Below, one piece after another: positions 39,606-48,900 of a DNA stretch of 64,000 nucleotides. The DNA comes from a virus. Made by a program: the position numbers and the translations under genes. The stretch is taken from positions 1 through 64,000 of IMG/VR virus record IMGVR_UViG_3300047388_000211. One strand, given 5' to 3'. The notes under the pieces were generated by a model that saw only the letters and a program-made list of their open reading frames with translations, searched no databases and was not told where the DNA came from. Position 1 is the stretch's first letter; every line of letters starts with the position of its first letter.

Positions 39606-40337
39606 TTATCCTGAAACCTTGTGCAAGTCGAGCCGCAATTGGTTGAAGTTGAAACCCGGAGAGAAACCCGTCACGGTCGATTCGATTGGTAATAGAGCAT
39701 AAGCCTCATCAACGCATTCATCCCACCATGCCCAGGTGCCTTTCTGCGTGTTTCCCCAGGTCAACACCGTCACGGTATCGGCATCATAGCCAACTGCATA
39801 GACGCAATGGCCGTCCAGAGTCAAATTTCCCGGTGTCCAGGCTTTTCCAGCCTCGAAGTCGGGGATGGCATTCTCCTGCACCTGAAATCCGATGAAGCAT
39901 CCACCGAATATCGAGATCGCCTGTTTCACGGCCACGTGATTGAGCGGCTGAAGGCCAGCATAGGCCACCAATTGATCATACAGAGCGCGATTCTTCCGCC
40001 AGTAATTCAAGGTGTCGAGGACAATCAAACCATTATCAATGCCGCCCGCGAGCTTGAAATAGAGATCAATCACATCTTGTGCCGGTGCGATTTTTATCTG
40101 TCCAATCAGAGCATGATCCAGCGTTTCCGCATGCGCGAGTGCCGCAACAACGCAATCCCCATATAGATCATTCCCGTCCATTGGAAAAAACGTCGATACC
40201 GAAGGCCCAATCTTCGTCCGAGCGAGCGCGTTGAATGATGGCGGAGGCGGCGGAATCACCGTCATATCGAGATAAGAACCAAACCGCAATGTGCGGTAGT
40301 CGCTCTTTCTCGGGGATTTGCCAAATCGAAGAGTCAT
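39606..40337 (-). CDS. Papain-fold cysteine peptidase-like protein
   Basis: 243 aa from the ATG at 40337. The N-terminus has MTLRFGKSPRK and a second TLRFG copy. GDCVVAALAHAET (about 71-83) contains the nucleophile-type Cys, GHCVYAVGYD the His, and TWGNTQKGTWAWWDE the Asn/Trp region, as in C1/C39-type papain-fold proteins. Flanked by duplicated membrane genes in the lysis region, so cell-wall or host-protein cleavage is possible. Gene order differs from a standard endolysin cassette. Confidence 0.6.
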   Translation of the reverse strand: MTLRFGKSPRKSDYRTLRFGSYLDMTVIPPPPPSFNALARTKIGPSVSTFFPMDGNDLYGDCVVAALAHAETLDHALIGQIKIAPAQDVIDLYFKLAGGIDNGLIVLDTLNYWRKNRALYDQLVAYAGLQPLNHVAVKQAISIFGGCFIGFQVQENAIPDFEAGKAWTPGNLTLDGHCVYAVGYDADTVTVLTWGNTQKGTWAWWDECVDEAYALLPIESTVTGFSPGFNFNQLRLDLHKVSG

Positions 40338-40338
40338 T

Positions 40339-40599
40339 TTAAGAATCACCGCCGCAAATAAGGCCACTACTGGTTAATTTAAATCTTCCTGACTTACCGT
40401 CCGTCTCCGTCGAGATGGCGAGAGACTCCTCGAGATCTGCGGTGGGTAATTCCGATTCAAGTAATCGGATAGTGTTTTCATAGCAAGCAATTTCTGTCTG
40501 ATATTTCTCAATAAGTGATTTTATTGTTCGAATAGACTCAAGGTAATTCTTCGTATTGCATCTACAACGAACATATCCACACTTAGAACAGGTCGTCAT
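40339..40599 (-). CDS. Zinc-knuckle/coiled-coil protein, 86 aa
   Basis: MTTCSKCGYVRCRC at the N-terminus is a knuckle (CSKC, CRC), followed by a 45-residue helix (LESIRTIKSLIEKYQTEIA). Its TAA lies one base before the next ATG. Function unknown. Confidence 0.58.
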   Translation of the reverse strand: MTTCSKCGYVRCRCNTKNYLESIRTIKSLIEKYQTEIACYENTIRLLESELPTADLEESLAISTETDGKSGRFKLTSSGLICGGDS

Positions 40600-40614
40600 T
40601 TAAATATATATTCC

Positions 40615-40881
40615 TTATAAATGGACCAAACTTGTCCCATCGCTTTTGTACTTATCCATTAAAGCGAGAACCGCGTCGGGATAGGTTTGATCGCTGCCGC
40701 CATTGTACTTTAATAAGGAGTTTCGCACATCGTTATGTTCAAGCGTCATGCAGTCGCGAAGTTTTCGACACCCATACATCACGCCCGTTTGCGGGTCACA
40801 AAGAGCCGTCAGAAACTTGCCGTCAAACCCCTTTTCACGTGCGACTTGCCCCATTGGATCTTTGCCAAATCGGAGCGTCAT
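40615..40881 (-). CDS. Truncated SLT transglycosylase-like protein, 88 aa
   Basis: After the MTLRFGKDP leader the sequence resembles the C-terminal half of SLT lysozyme-like lytic transglycosylases: MGQVAREKGFDGKFLTALCD, then GVMYGCRKL and LLKYNGGSDQTYPDAV. The N-terminal half with the catalytic Glu (E-S-x-x) is absent. It may be an inactive fragment, a peptidoglycan-binding piece, or the second half of a split enzyme. Coupled by ATGA to the membrane gene upstream. Confidence 0.55.
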   Translation of the reverse strand: MTLRFGKDPMGQVAREKGFDGKFLTALCDPQTGVMYGCRKLRDCMTLEHNDVRNSLLKYNGGSDQTYPDAVLALMDKYKSDGTSLVHL

Positions 40882-41042
40882 TGGGGTGTCGGCGGTGCCG
40901 GTGGCGTCGACCACAGCTGAGCAATCTGCGCCAGCAGTGGAGCAATGAGTACAAACAGCTGGGCGAACGCCGTAATCACGGTGATCCAGTTGTTCGGGTC
41001 TGTCGCCTTGAAGGCAGCAGGGTGGTTGTTCAAATCGGACAT
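40878..41042 (-). CDS. Small membrane protein, copy B (54 aa)
   Basis: One membrane helix (NNWITVITAFAQLFVLIAPL) and a Pro-rich tail, nearly the same layout as copy A at 39434. GAGGTAAT precedes the start. ATGA overlap with the transglycosylase-like fragment. Confidence 0.65.
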   Translation of the reverse strand: MSDLNNHPAAFKATDPNNWITVITAFAQLFVLIAPLLAQIAQLWSTPPAPPTPQ

Positions 41043-41043
41043 A

Positions 41044-41253
41044 TTACCTCATTTTCTTTAGACGTTTGTAAGACTCCTTTAGAGCCTTCTGGTGTTCCTT
41101 CGCGTGTTCTTTGTTGTAGATAATGGACTTCTCCAGCTTCTCTTTCGGGTTGGTCATCTTTTCGACTTCCCTCCGATGCTCCTTATGGCGCTTCGACATG
41201 GATTTATCGTAGTCCATTTCCGGCTCCGACTTATGGGGGGTGCCCATCGTCAT
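41044..41253 (-). CDS. Lys/Glu-rich helical protein, 69 aa
   Basis: Highly charged single helix (KRHKEHRREVEKMTNPKEKL), probably coiled-coil. ATGA overlap with the upstream membrane protein. No family. Confidence 0.52.
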   Translation of the reverse strand: MTMGTPHKSEPEMDYDKSMSKRHKEHRREVEKMTNPKEKLEKSIIYNKEHAKEHQKALKESYKRLKKMR

Positions 41254-41447
41254 GGCTTTTCCTTGTTCAGCGAACCCAGTATTCCCTCTAGCCTTTCGAT
41301 CTTAATATTGGCCTCCGCCAGTGCAGTCTTCACTGCCGTCAGGTTCGAATTCACCAGGATATGGATCTCCCCCAGCTTCTGTCTATTACCGATCCCAATG
41401 ACGGATGGTACCAATGCAATTAAAGCAAGGTAAACGGCATCACTCAT
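41250..41447 (-). CDS. Spanin/holin-like membrane protein, 65 aa
   Basis: Residues 4-20 (AVYLALIALVPSVIGIG) form one N-terminal membrane segment, followed by a coiled-coil helix (VKTALAEANIKIERLEGIL). The N-in, C-out topology with a periplasmic coil fits an i-spanin or a class III holin. Four-base overlap with both neighbours. Confidence 0.6.
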   Translation of the reverse strand: MSDAVYLALIALVPSVIGIGNRQKLGEIHILVNSNLTAVKTALAEANIKIERLEGILGSLNKEKP

Positions 41448-42511
41448 TTGGCCCTCTTCGGCGGGGTGGGCTTGGGTAGCTTCAGCTTCTCCGCTTCTGC
41501 CGTCGGTTGCTTTGTTACGCCACGGCCAAAGCTCGCCAACCGCGCCTTCATTTCATTCACTGTCTCCAGGCGCATCCGTCCGGGGACTCCACCGGAGCCA
41601 TCTCCGGCAGCAGTGCGTACCACCATAGGACGCTGGGCTACGACATCCTGATGGGGCTTTGGCCCCAGGCCGCTATCCTGGCCCTGAAATGTCTGCGTTC
41701 CCGGTTCCACGGGTGCCAATTGTTTCTGAGGTGCCGGTCCCTCCGCAAGCTTTGGTTTCGGTGCTGTCGGAGCCGGTAGCTGCTTCTGGGTGACTTTACT
41801 CGAAGCCACATCCTGATATTCGCCTTGCGGCGAAGGAGCCTTGGGTGACTCTACAAACTGGGCATCAATGGTTGGCGTTGGCGGTGGCTCCGGAGGGTCA
41901 TAGAGCCGTCGTGCCGCCGCGCGCATAATCGGACGGCCACCCATCACTCTCGCTATTGGGGTATCGGCCACTTCCGACATCAGCTGGGGAATTCCTGCTT
42001 TCGTTGCCGCGCCCTGTATCGCAGAGCCGACAGCGGGCGCGCCTTCGCTGATCGCTTTTGGGCCTAAGAGCCCAGCCGCCATTTTGGTCGCTCCCTGAGT
42101 GGCTTGATCCATCTGTGGCTGGGTAGGGGCCTGGACAGAGTTGGGCGCAACCAGTGCTCCGAACTCACGTCCCATTGTCGCTGCCATATCTTTGACGCCA
42201 CCGATCGTTCCCGCCAGTGTATGCAAAGGGTGGACCATTGCACTCACCGCTTCGGGTACTTCCAGCGTGGGGGAGTCCCAGCCTTCACGGAACCGCAGCG
42301 GGGATACGCTCCCAGCCATCTGCATTAGCCCTTGAGGTACCTGAGCCATCTGATGGGCAGCCTGAGCCGCAGCTGGGAATATCTTCTCGAAGTTCTGCTG
42401 CCAGGATGGAGCAGGAGTGGGCGCATTCGCCGCTGGAGCGGTTTGCATCTCCGCTAAAGCCTGATCGAAGACGTCTTGTTGCTGCTGCTGTGGCATTACG
42501 GTATCTGCCAA
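41444..42511 (-). CDS. Ala/Pro/Gln-rich virion protein, 355 aa
   Basis: Low-complexity start (PQQQQQDVF), then helices with Ala-rich stretches and a Pro/Lys-rich end. Such composition is typical of internal virion or ejection proteins of podoviruses. It follows two similar low-complexity genes. Short overlap with the upstream gene. Confidence 0.6.
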   Translation of the reverse strand: MADTVMPQQQQQDVFDQALAEMQTAPAANAPTPAPSWQQNFEKIFPAAAQAAHQMAQVPQGLMQMAGSVSPLRFREGWDSPTLEVPEAVSAMVHPLHTLAGTIGGVKDMAATMGREFGALVAPNSVQAPTQPQMDQATQGATKMAAGLLGPKAISEGAPAVGSAIQGAATKAGIPQLMSEVADTPIARVMGGRPIMRAAARRLYDPPEPPPTPTIDAQFVESPKAPSPQGEYQDVASSKVTQKQLPAPTAPKPKLAEGPAPQKQLAPVEPGTQTFQGQDSGLGPKPHQDVVAQRPMVVRTAAGDGSGGVPGRMRLETVNEMKARLASFGRGVTKQPTAEAEKLKLPKPTPPKRAK

Positions 42512-44388
42512 CCATCCTTCTGGGCTGCCGCCCGCGCTTTATCTTTATCCAGCCCATTCAGTAAGAGGTACGCTTTCGCGATACCCGGTCCAAATGGAAT
42601 CGATTCCTGTGCGGGGGCCAGGGACTTATTCATCGGCACCATCTGATCGACTACCGATTTCAGGGTGTTCTGGAGCGTGCCCTTAAACACACCGACATCT
42701 CCCAGCAACGCGCCTTTCTGGAGCTGTAAGGCCTGGAAGGCTTGCTGTCCCCGGCTGGGCGCAATCCCATACACCGTTCTCAGGATGTTGATGTCTTCCG
42801 AAAGGGAGGCGTAATCCTTTGCCAGTGATGTCTCGTCCGGCGTGAGCCCCGTCATACGCGAGATCAAAAGCTTCGTCTGGGAGGGGTCCACCGCAAAGGC
42901 TACCTTACCAGCAACAATCAAACTCTTGAGAAGGTCTGCTTTATTGAGCACATTGTCCATGCGCTCCACAGTATTGGTTAAAGCCGTCCCTTGCTTCTTC
43001 ACCTTCAGCACGTCATCTGCGCTCAAGCCTCGGCCTGCCCCCGGAACCACCCGAGCCTCACCCACCTTTGGAACCGAGGTCGGCGGAGGAGTTGGGGCTG
43101 GAGCCTGCTGGGGAACGCCCCCCGCCTGCTGATTCTGCTGTAAGGCCGACTTGACTTGAGCCTCCGTCAAGTTGCGGTTCTGCGACATCACAAACTGAAC
43201 GGCCTCGGGTGTCGGGCCTTGAGTCAGGTCCGGTACCCCGGGAGGCGGTGCTGGGGCCTGCGGCTGTGCTTGCGGAGGAGGCGCAGGCGCACCCGGAAGC
43301 TGAGTTGTGGTGGTCCGCTGGGTTCCGGTAACACCGAGACGTCCTCCCGGCAATGGGACCGTCTGTGTTCCCTCGGTGGTTTTCGGAAGTGTCGTATTCG
43401 CCTGACCTAAGGTCTGAGCCCCAGACAGCGGCTGGCCCGACGGAGGCGTTTGTTCTCGGACTCCGACCTGACCATTAAAAGACGTGCCCTGATATGTCGG
43501 CGACTGGAGATAGATGTTGCCACTGGCGGTATCCGTGCGGGCCACCACTCCAGGCAGTATCTGCTGGATCTCATTTAATAGCTGGGGAGACGGAGCATGG
43601 AGCGGCAGCTGAATCCCAGCTGCGGCCAGTTTTTGCTCATCCTGAATATTTAGGCCCTGGGAGATCAGGCGTGGGGCATAGGCCACCGGTGTCGCGGATT
43701 TGAAGAGCTGCGACTCTCCCGTATAGGGATTGGTCCACTCTTCAATCTTGAATCGGTTCCCTTGCTCGTCCACCGATGTATAGGAATTGGTCATCTTTCC
43801 AATCGTCGGATGGGTCGCCATCGCCTTCGCGCGTTCCCGCTCGATCTGCTGCCCAAACGGCATCATCCCCAGCTGGTGGGGCGGAGGTGCCGGGGCCTGA
43901 AGCGTCTGGTCCGCCATCTGTCCCGTGGGTCCAGTATTCGGCGGAGCCTGTGGTGGCGCAGGAGCCTGCTGCGGAGCCTGTGGCATGGATATCGGTGGAA
44001 CCACGCCTCCCTGAATTGCGGCTAGGCTCGGTGGCTGTTGGGGCGCAGCGGCCTGTCCTGCCGGACCCGACAACTGCTGCCCAATCGGCATATTCTGCGC
44101 CCCCTGGCCACCCGGTGCTCTAACCGGAGGAGGAGCTGGAGGCTGAACGAGTATTTGGGAGATGTCGCTCTCTTTGCTGGAGACCGGCTTCATCGGGTCG
44201 CCACCAATGATGTCTAAGGCCCGATGCTTCAGGGCCATACTGGAGGCTTCATCGAAGCGCGGGTCGTCGGCCATCTTCGCGATGGATGCGGCAATATCCC
44301 GGCGCTGGCCATACTGCATTTCCAGAAGCTTCGAGTAGTGGTCCGAAGCCGCCTGCTCAAACCCTGAAAATACGTCTGCAAAAGCCAA
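42496..44388 (-). CDS. Pro/Gln-rich internal virion protein, 630 aa
   Basis: The N-terminal helix (YSKLLEMQYGQRRDIAASIA) is followed by a long Pro-Ala-Gln linker (about residues 80-200), a beta region with a few short repeats, and a C-terminal helical domain (NKADLLKSLIVAGKVAFAV). Resembles ejected internal proteins that channel DNA into the cell. No enzymatic motif seen. Confidence 0.58.
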   Translation of the reverse strand: MAFADVFSGFEQAASDHYSKLLEMQYGQRRDIAASIAKMADDPRFDEASSMALKHRALDIIGGDPMKPVSSKESDISQILVQPPAPPPVRAPGGQGAQNMPIGQQLSGPAGQAAAPQQPPSLAAIQGGVVPPISMPQAPQQAPAPPQAPPNTGPTGQMADQTLQAPAPPPHQLGMMPFGQQIERERAKAMATHPTIGKMTNSYTSVDEQGNRFKIEEWTNPYTGESQLFKSATPVAYAPRLISQGLNIQDEQKLAAAGIQLPLHAPSPQLLNEIQQILPGVVARTDTASGNIYLQSPTYQGTSFNGQVGVREQTPPSGQPLSGAQTLGQANTTLPKTTEGTQTVPLPGGRLGVTGTQRTTTTQLPGAPAPPPQAQPQAPAPPPGVPDLTQGPTPEAVQFVMSQNRNLTEAQVKSALQQNQQAGGVPQQAPAPTPPPTSVPKVGEARVVPGAGRGLSADDVLKVKKQGTALTNTVERMDNVLNKADLLKSLIVAGKVAFAVDPSQTKLLISRMTGLTPDETSLAKDYASLSEDINILRTVYGIAPSRGQQAFQALQLQKGALLGDVGVFKGTLQNTLKSVVDQMVPMNKSLAPAQESIPFGPGIAKAYLLLNGLDKDKARAAAQKDGWQIP

Positions 44389-44402
44389 GTCGCTATGCTC
44401 CT

Positions 44403-45122
44403 TTAACTAAAGATCACTCCGGGGCCTCCGGTCGTCGCTGTGGTGTTGTCACCGCCACCCCCACCGCCACCGAAGATACTGCCCAGTGTCTTACCCAGCT
44501 GGCCCAGAACGCCCGACTGTTGAAGTTGGGAGAACAATCCCGATCCAATACTCTGTCCCTGCTGCGCGGTCAACTTCCGCATGGCTTCCTGCTGCTCCAG
44601 AATGCCACGGCCTGCAGCGGTCGAGGCATAGAGCGAGTTTGCACCCTGTCCGATCAGCTGGCCTCCGAGCCCTCCCAGTTGCTGTGCAGCCTGAGGGCGC
44701 GCTCCCTGCATCAGCTGGGTCACATCGCGCTGTTGCTGATAAGGCAGTTCCGCATTGAACTGCGCGGATGGGCCTCCGCGTGGATTGAGAGCTGCCGAGG
44801 TCTGGCCTGCCGCTTGATAGCCCTGTCCGATCTGAGAGAGCTGTGGCCCGAGAGCCGATGCCATCTGACCACGGTTCCCGGATAGGATCTGGGACCAGTA
44901 ATTGAGTGGCCCACCCACAGCCTGAGTGCCCATGCCCAGGAGGTTCTGACCCGCGCTCAATCCCGCATTCTGGGCCAGGAGATTGGACTGCATCACCTGA
45001 TTCTCTAGAGGCGTGGGCGATTGCTTCCCCAGGGCACTGCCCAGTAGGGAGGTGCCGACACCGGCACCCAGGTTGAGGCCAAGGTTCCCGAGACTTCCAA
45101 GTAGGCTACCGTTATCTGGCAT
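44403..45122 (-). CDS. Gly/Leu/Gln-rich ejection-like protein, 239 aa
   Basis: Starts MPDNGSLLGSLGNLGLNLGA, with many Gly/Leu repeats in the first 60 residues, then QQ-rich helices and a GGGGGGGDNTT tail. Similar in composition to P22 gp7 or T7 gp14-type ejection proteins. Family not confirmed. Confidence 0.58.
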   Translation of the reverse strand: MPDNGSLLGSLGNLGLNLGAGVGTSLLGSALGKQSPTPLENQVMQSNLLAQNAGLSAGQNLLGMGTQAVGGPLNYWSQILSGNRGQMASALGPQLSQIGQGYQAAGQTSAALNPRGGPSAQFNAELPYQQQRDVTQLMQGARPQAAQQLGGLGGQLIGQGANSLYASTAAGRGILEQQEAMRKLTAQQGQSIGSGLFSQLQQSGVLGQLGKTLGSIFGGGGGGGDNTTATTGGPGVIFS

Positions 45123-45131
45123 ATGTCCTCT

Positions 45132-45923
45132 TCAGCGCCTATAGTACAACGCCGTGGTCTTATTGCGTAATTCTAACGTCGTCATCGCATTCCCCGTGAA
45201 GGTCGGCGTCGATAGGGTTCCAGCCGGGGTGAAGGGATGAGTGTGTGGGTCTGCCGCTACGGTGGTGCCCGCGCCCGACTGGACCGCCACTGATGCGGAA
45301 TCATTCCCCGTGGTCCCCGGTGTTCCTGTAAACGTGGGAGTGGACACCGTACCGGCTGGCGTATTCCCGCTTGCTACCGCAATCGCGGCTGCCGCCAAAG
45401 CGCCCTTCAGGTAGGCTGCCGTCGTTACATCCGGAACCGTCACATTCGTGGTTGTTCCGTCAGCATTAAAACGCGCCACCGTCGATCCATTACAGAGCTG
45501 CCACGCATTGGAACCAAAGCCCGACGGGGCGCTCTCATACATCGCATAGAAGCCGGAACCAGGATCAGCTGGCCCCCAGGTCCAGGCCGAGCCCGTCCAT
45601 TGTAAGAGATGCGAATAGTCCGTCACCCAGGCCAGGGTCCCAACATCCGCCGCCCCGAGACCTCCGGGCAATGCGCCGGAGACAACACTGGGGATGGAGA
45701 AGACGCTCGACGCGGTATTCGGCAATAGGGACTGGAGGTTCAGCGGGGTCTGGCCACCCGCCTGAAGCTGATCCCGTATCTTCGCCGTAATATTCGCGAG
45801 ATCGGCTGCCGTTAATGCTGGAGCTGCCTGAACGATGGGCCGATTCATGGCCTGCTGGAACTGACGCAGCACCCGCTCTGTGGATTCTGGGGTGCGTAGG
45901 TCATCGATGGAAAAGGAGATCAT
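45132..45923 (-). CDS. Tail collar/fibre protein, 263 aa
   Basis: N-terminal helix, then a collar-like core (GFYAMYESAPSGFGSNAWQ, then CNGSTVARFNADG and PDVTTAAYLKG), as in phage tail collar domains. A C-terminal duplicated GTVSTPTFTG/GTLSTPTFTG repeat flanks PHTHPF, common in collar tips. Possible tail fibre or chaperone-bound tip. Confidence 0.7.
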   Translation of the reverse strand: MISFSIDDLRTPESTERVLRQFQQAMNRPIVQAAPALTAADLANITAKIRDQLQAGGQTPLNLQSLLPNTASSVFSIPSVVSGALPGGLGAADVGTLAWVTDYSHLLQWTGSAWTWGPADPGSGFYAMYESAPSGFGSNAWQLCNGSTVARFNADGTTTNVTVPDVTTAAYLKGALAAAAIAVASGNTPAGTVSTPTFTGTPGTTGNDSASVAVQSGAGTTVAADPHTHPFTPAGTLSTPTFTGNAMTTLELRNKTTALYYRR

Positions 45924-48900
45924 CCTTCAATCTCCGCATAGTCCGAGAAGATACGCAATTGCCGGTAGGCATCATCCGTGCCCCAGTCCTTAACCTCAAT
46001 GAAGCTATCCCTGGGGTCCAGTCGGAAGGTCGTGCCCGTCGTGTTCAAGAACAGCTGGCAGATCTTCCCCTTCATCACCGGCACCCGGAAGATGGTCTGC
46101 TTATAGGACCCACCGGAGGCTGGGATGGTGATCGCTGGCTGAGATTGATTATCGATAACAAAGGTCAGGGTAAAGTCCTGGGTCGACACATGTGTGATCT
46201 TGCACAGCCCAAAATGCTTGTAGTTCGACATCCCAAAGGTGGATGGCGAGATGTTCCAGGAAAGGGCCGAGATCGGCGCGGACTCAAAGGTCCACCGGGT
46301 CTCCCAAATAAAAAAGAAGGGCCGATCCGTTCCGGACACATCCATGGTGATGAATACCGAGACATTCTTTGCCGTCTGCCAGCCATTGTTGAAGGCCACG
46401 GGAATCACCGTCTGAGTGCGGCCCGCTGTCGAGAAGCTAGTGGGGACTCCAATATTCGCGTTGTTGTTGAAGAAGGGAGTCGCGGTGGCCACCACAGCCC
46501 CCGTATTGGAATCGATCATCAAGTCGCCATAGAACTTGAACGACCGGGGGTCGCCCTGATCCTTCGAGGGTGTGGTGAACTCCATCAGGATCGGTGAGCC
46601 ATTGTCACTGTTGCCGGTATAGGCATAGAGGTGGGAATCCACCCCGCCAATCAGGAGCAGGTGGACTCCTGGTCCCTCATCCCCATAATGGAACTGGGCG
46701 TTGGGGGTGAAGTCGTCATAGAGCCAGCCCCCCGGCGCTTCCCCGCGCGTGGCGGCTCCCAGATCCAGAGCCAAGACCAGCGTCTTCCGGTCCCCACCGG
46801 AGGCGGGGTAATCGAAATAGACGTAGTCGTCGTAGTAGGTCAGGCGCAGTCCGGCAGCATTGCCGGAGACAATCTGCGGAGCCGCGACTCCATTGACATC
46901 GACACCGAGGTTGCCTTCATTGGGGAACAGGTCGTAGAGATCCGCATCCGTCATTGAGGTGGGGGATTGCCCCATCGACATATTGATGCCGTCTCGGGTG
47001 AGATAGCAAATGACTGGCGCAGGCTCCCGGGTCAGGGCCCAGCGGGAGAACAGTCCCTTACCATTGGGGATGTTCTCATGGCGGAACGGCTGGTTCGGAT
47101 CGCCAGTCTTCAAAAGCTGGATAAAGTTCTCCGAGGAGAAGACGTAGGAGCGGACATTGTACTGGAGCCCGTTCATCAGGGGCTCCGAAGGGGACGTCAT
47201 ATCCAGGGTGTTCGTGGGATTGGTCGTCTCCGAATCTGGGTTTGAATAATAGAGACGTCCCGGGTTGATCGGGTCACCGCAGGCAAAGAAGTTTCCGTCC
47301 CACTCCCAGAGACAGGGGAGCGGTTGGGCCAGGATCGTCGGCTCATTGATCTGCCAAGCCACCGCCGACTGAGACTTCGCATTCTCCACAATCTCCAGTA
47401 GTGATGTCGACTGCACGCGGTAGATGGTGTAGGGCTGATTGTTAATGATGATCCGAGTCCCGGGTGCCCACGATAAATTGAAAGACGTCCCAAAATCTTT
47501 TATGGAGGTTCCGGCCACAATCGCTGTCGTGCCGGACACCGGGAGTCCGATGATCGGCCAGGGTTGGTAATCGTTCATCCCAATCACGGGCTGACCCGCC
47601 ACCGTGAGGTCGTCGTAGATGTCCGCGAAAGATGGCGTGGCCCCATTCGCAACCGTTCCGACGTAATGCCAATCCGGGCCCTGACCTCCAAAGCGTTCGA
47701 TATCCAGGACGAAATCGCCGACGGCATTGGTCGTTCCCGATGGGGCCGCATACTGGGGCGCTGTCACGGTTACCGACTGGCGGTAAGGGTCCATGGACAG
47801 CCGTGTCGCCGGGGACCAGTTGGATGGCACATTGGTCGAGAGCAGGCGCGCGCGATAGCGGTAGTAGTAGGGGCTAGCCGTGGCGTCGAGATCGTCGGGG
47901 CCGTAGCCTCCGCCGATCCACCAGGAATCCATTCCGATGTTGACGGTTCCGGTGCATACAATCACCAGCTGGATGGTGGCTACATTCTGGAGCGTCCGTG
48001 AATCATCGGTACCCACGCGAATCAAGTCGGAGATCCGGAACCGAACATCCACCCATTGACTTGCGCCAGACTCCAATTGTGTCGACTGGACCTGAGGTGC
48101 GTCCGACGGAGTCGTCACGCTATTGGGAAGAAGCTGACCGATCCCTTCCGGGCCAGAGGATGCCGGTCCAAGAAATGCCGGACCCAGGACGTTATTCGGA
48201 ATCGACACACCGCCAGGGATAGGAACTCCATTGGGGTCAGTTAATGGCGGAAGGAAGCCAGTATTCGACGCTGTCCGATCCGGCGAGACCTGCGGACCCT
48301 GCCCGCTACCCTCATCAATAATCTGACGCTGGAGGATGGTGGACCCTGTCGTCACCAATGCCTGAGCGTTCTGGATGTTCGGGGTCAGATCGGATGGCCG
48401 GATTTCACGGTAGTAATAGTTCTTGGTAAAGGGTGCCGCGCCGTCGGACACATCCACATCCAGCTGCACTTTGATGTAGCTCAGGCTTAACGGATTATCC
48501 ACGCGCAGCGAGATATTCATGTAATCATCGGGCTGGGTGGGAACGCCTGTGGCAATCTTCGAGAGATCCAGGGCTGCGGTCTTTGTCAGATATCCCGTAC
48601 CGGTCGTCACCGCAGAGGTCATGGCATCATTTGAGACTGTCTCCGTGGTCGCATGGTTACTGACGAGATAGATCCGCAGCGATGGCAAAGCCGTGATCGT
48701 GTTGCCCACACTGAACGTGCCCACGGTTGTTGCCCGGATAGAGAATGTCCCGTCTGGCCCAAAGATCTTCGCTTTCACCCGGATCAGTTCACTCGCCGTC
48801 GAGTTATTCAGCAGGCTATTCACTTCAATCTGATCCACGGGGGTGGCCAGAAAAATGGAGCAATCTCCCGTCGTTCCGGAATCGTAGAGGATGGCACCGA

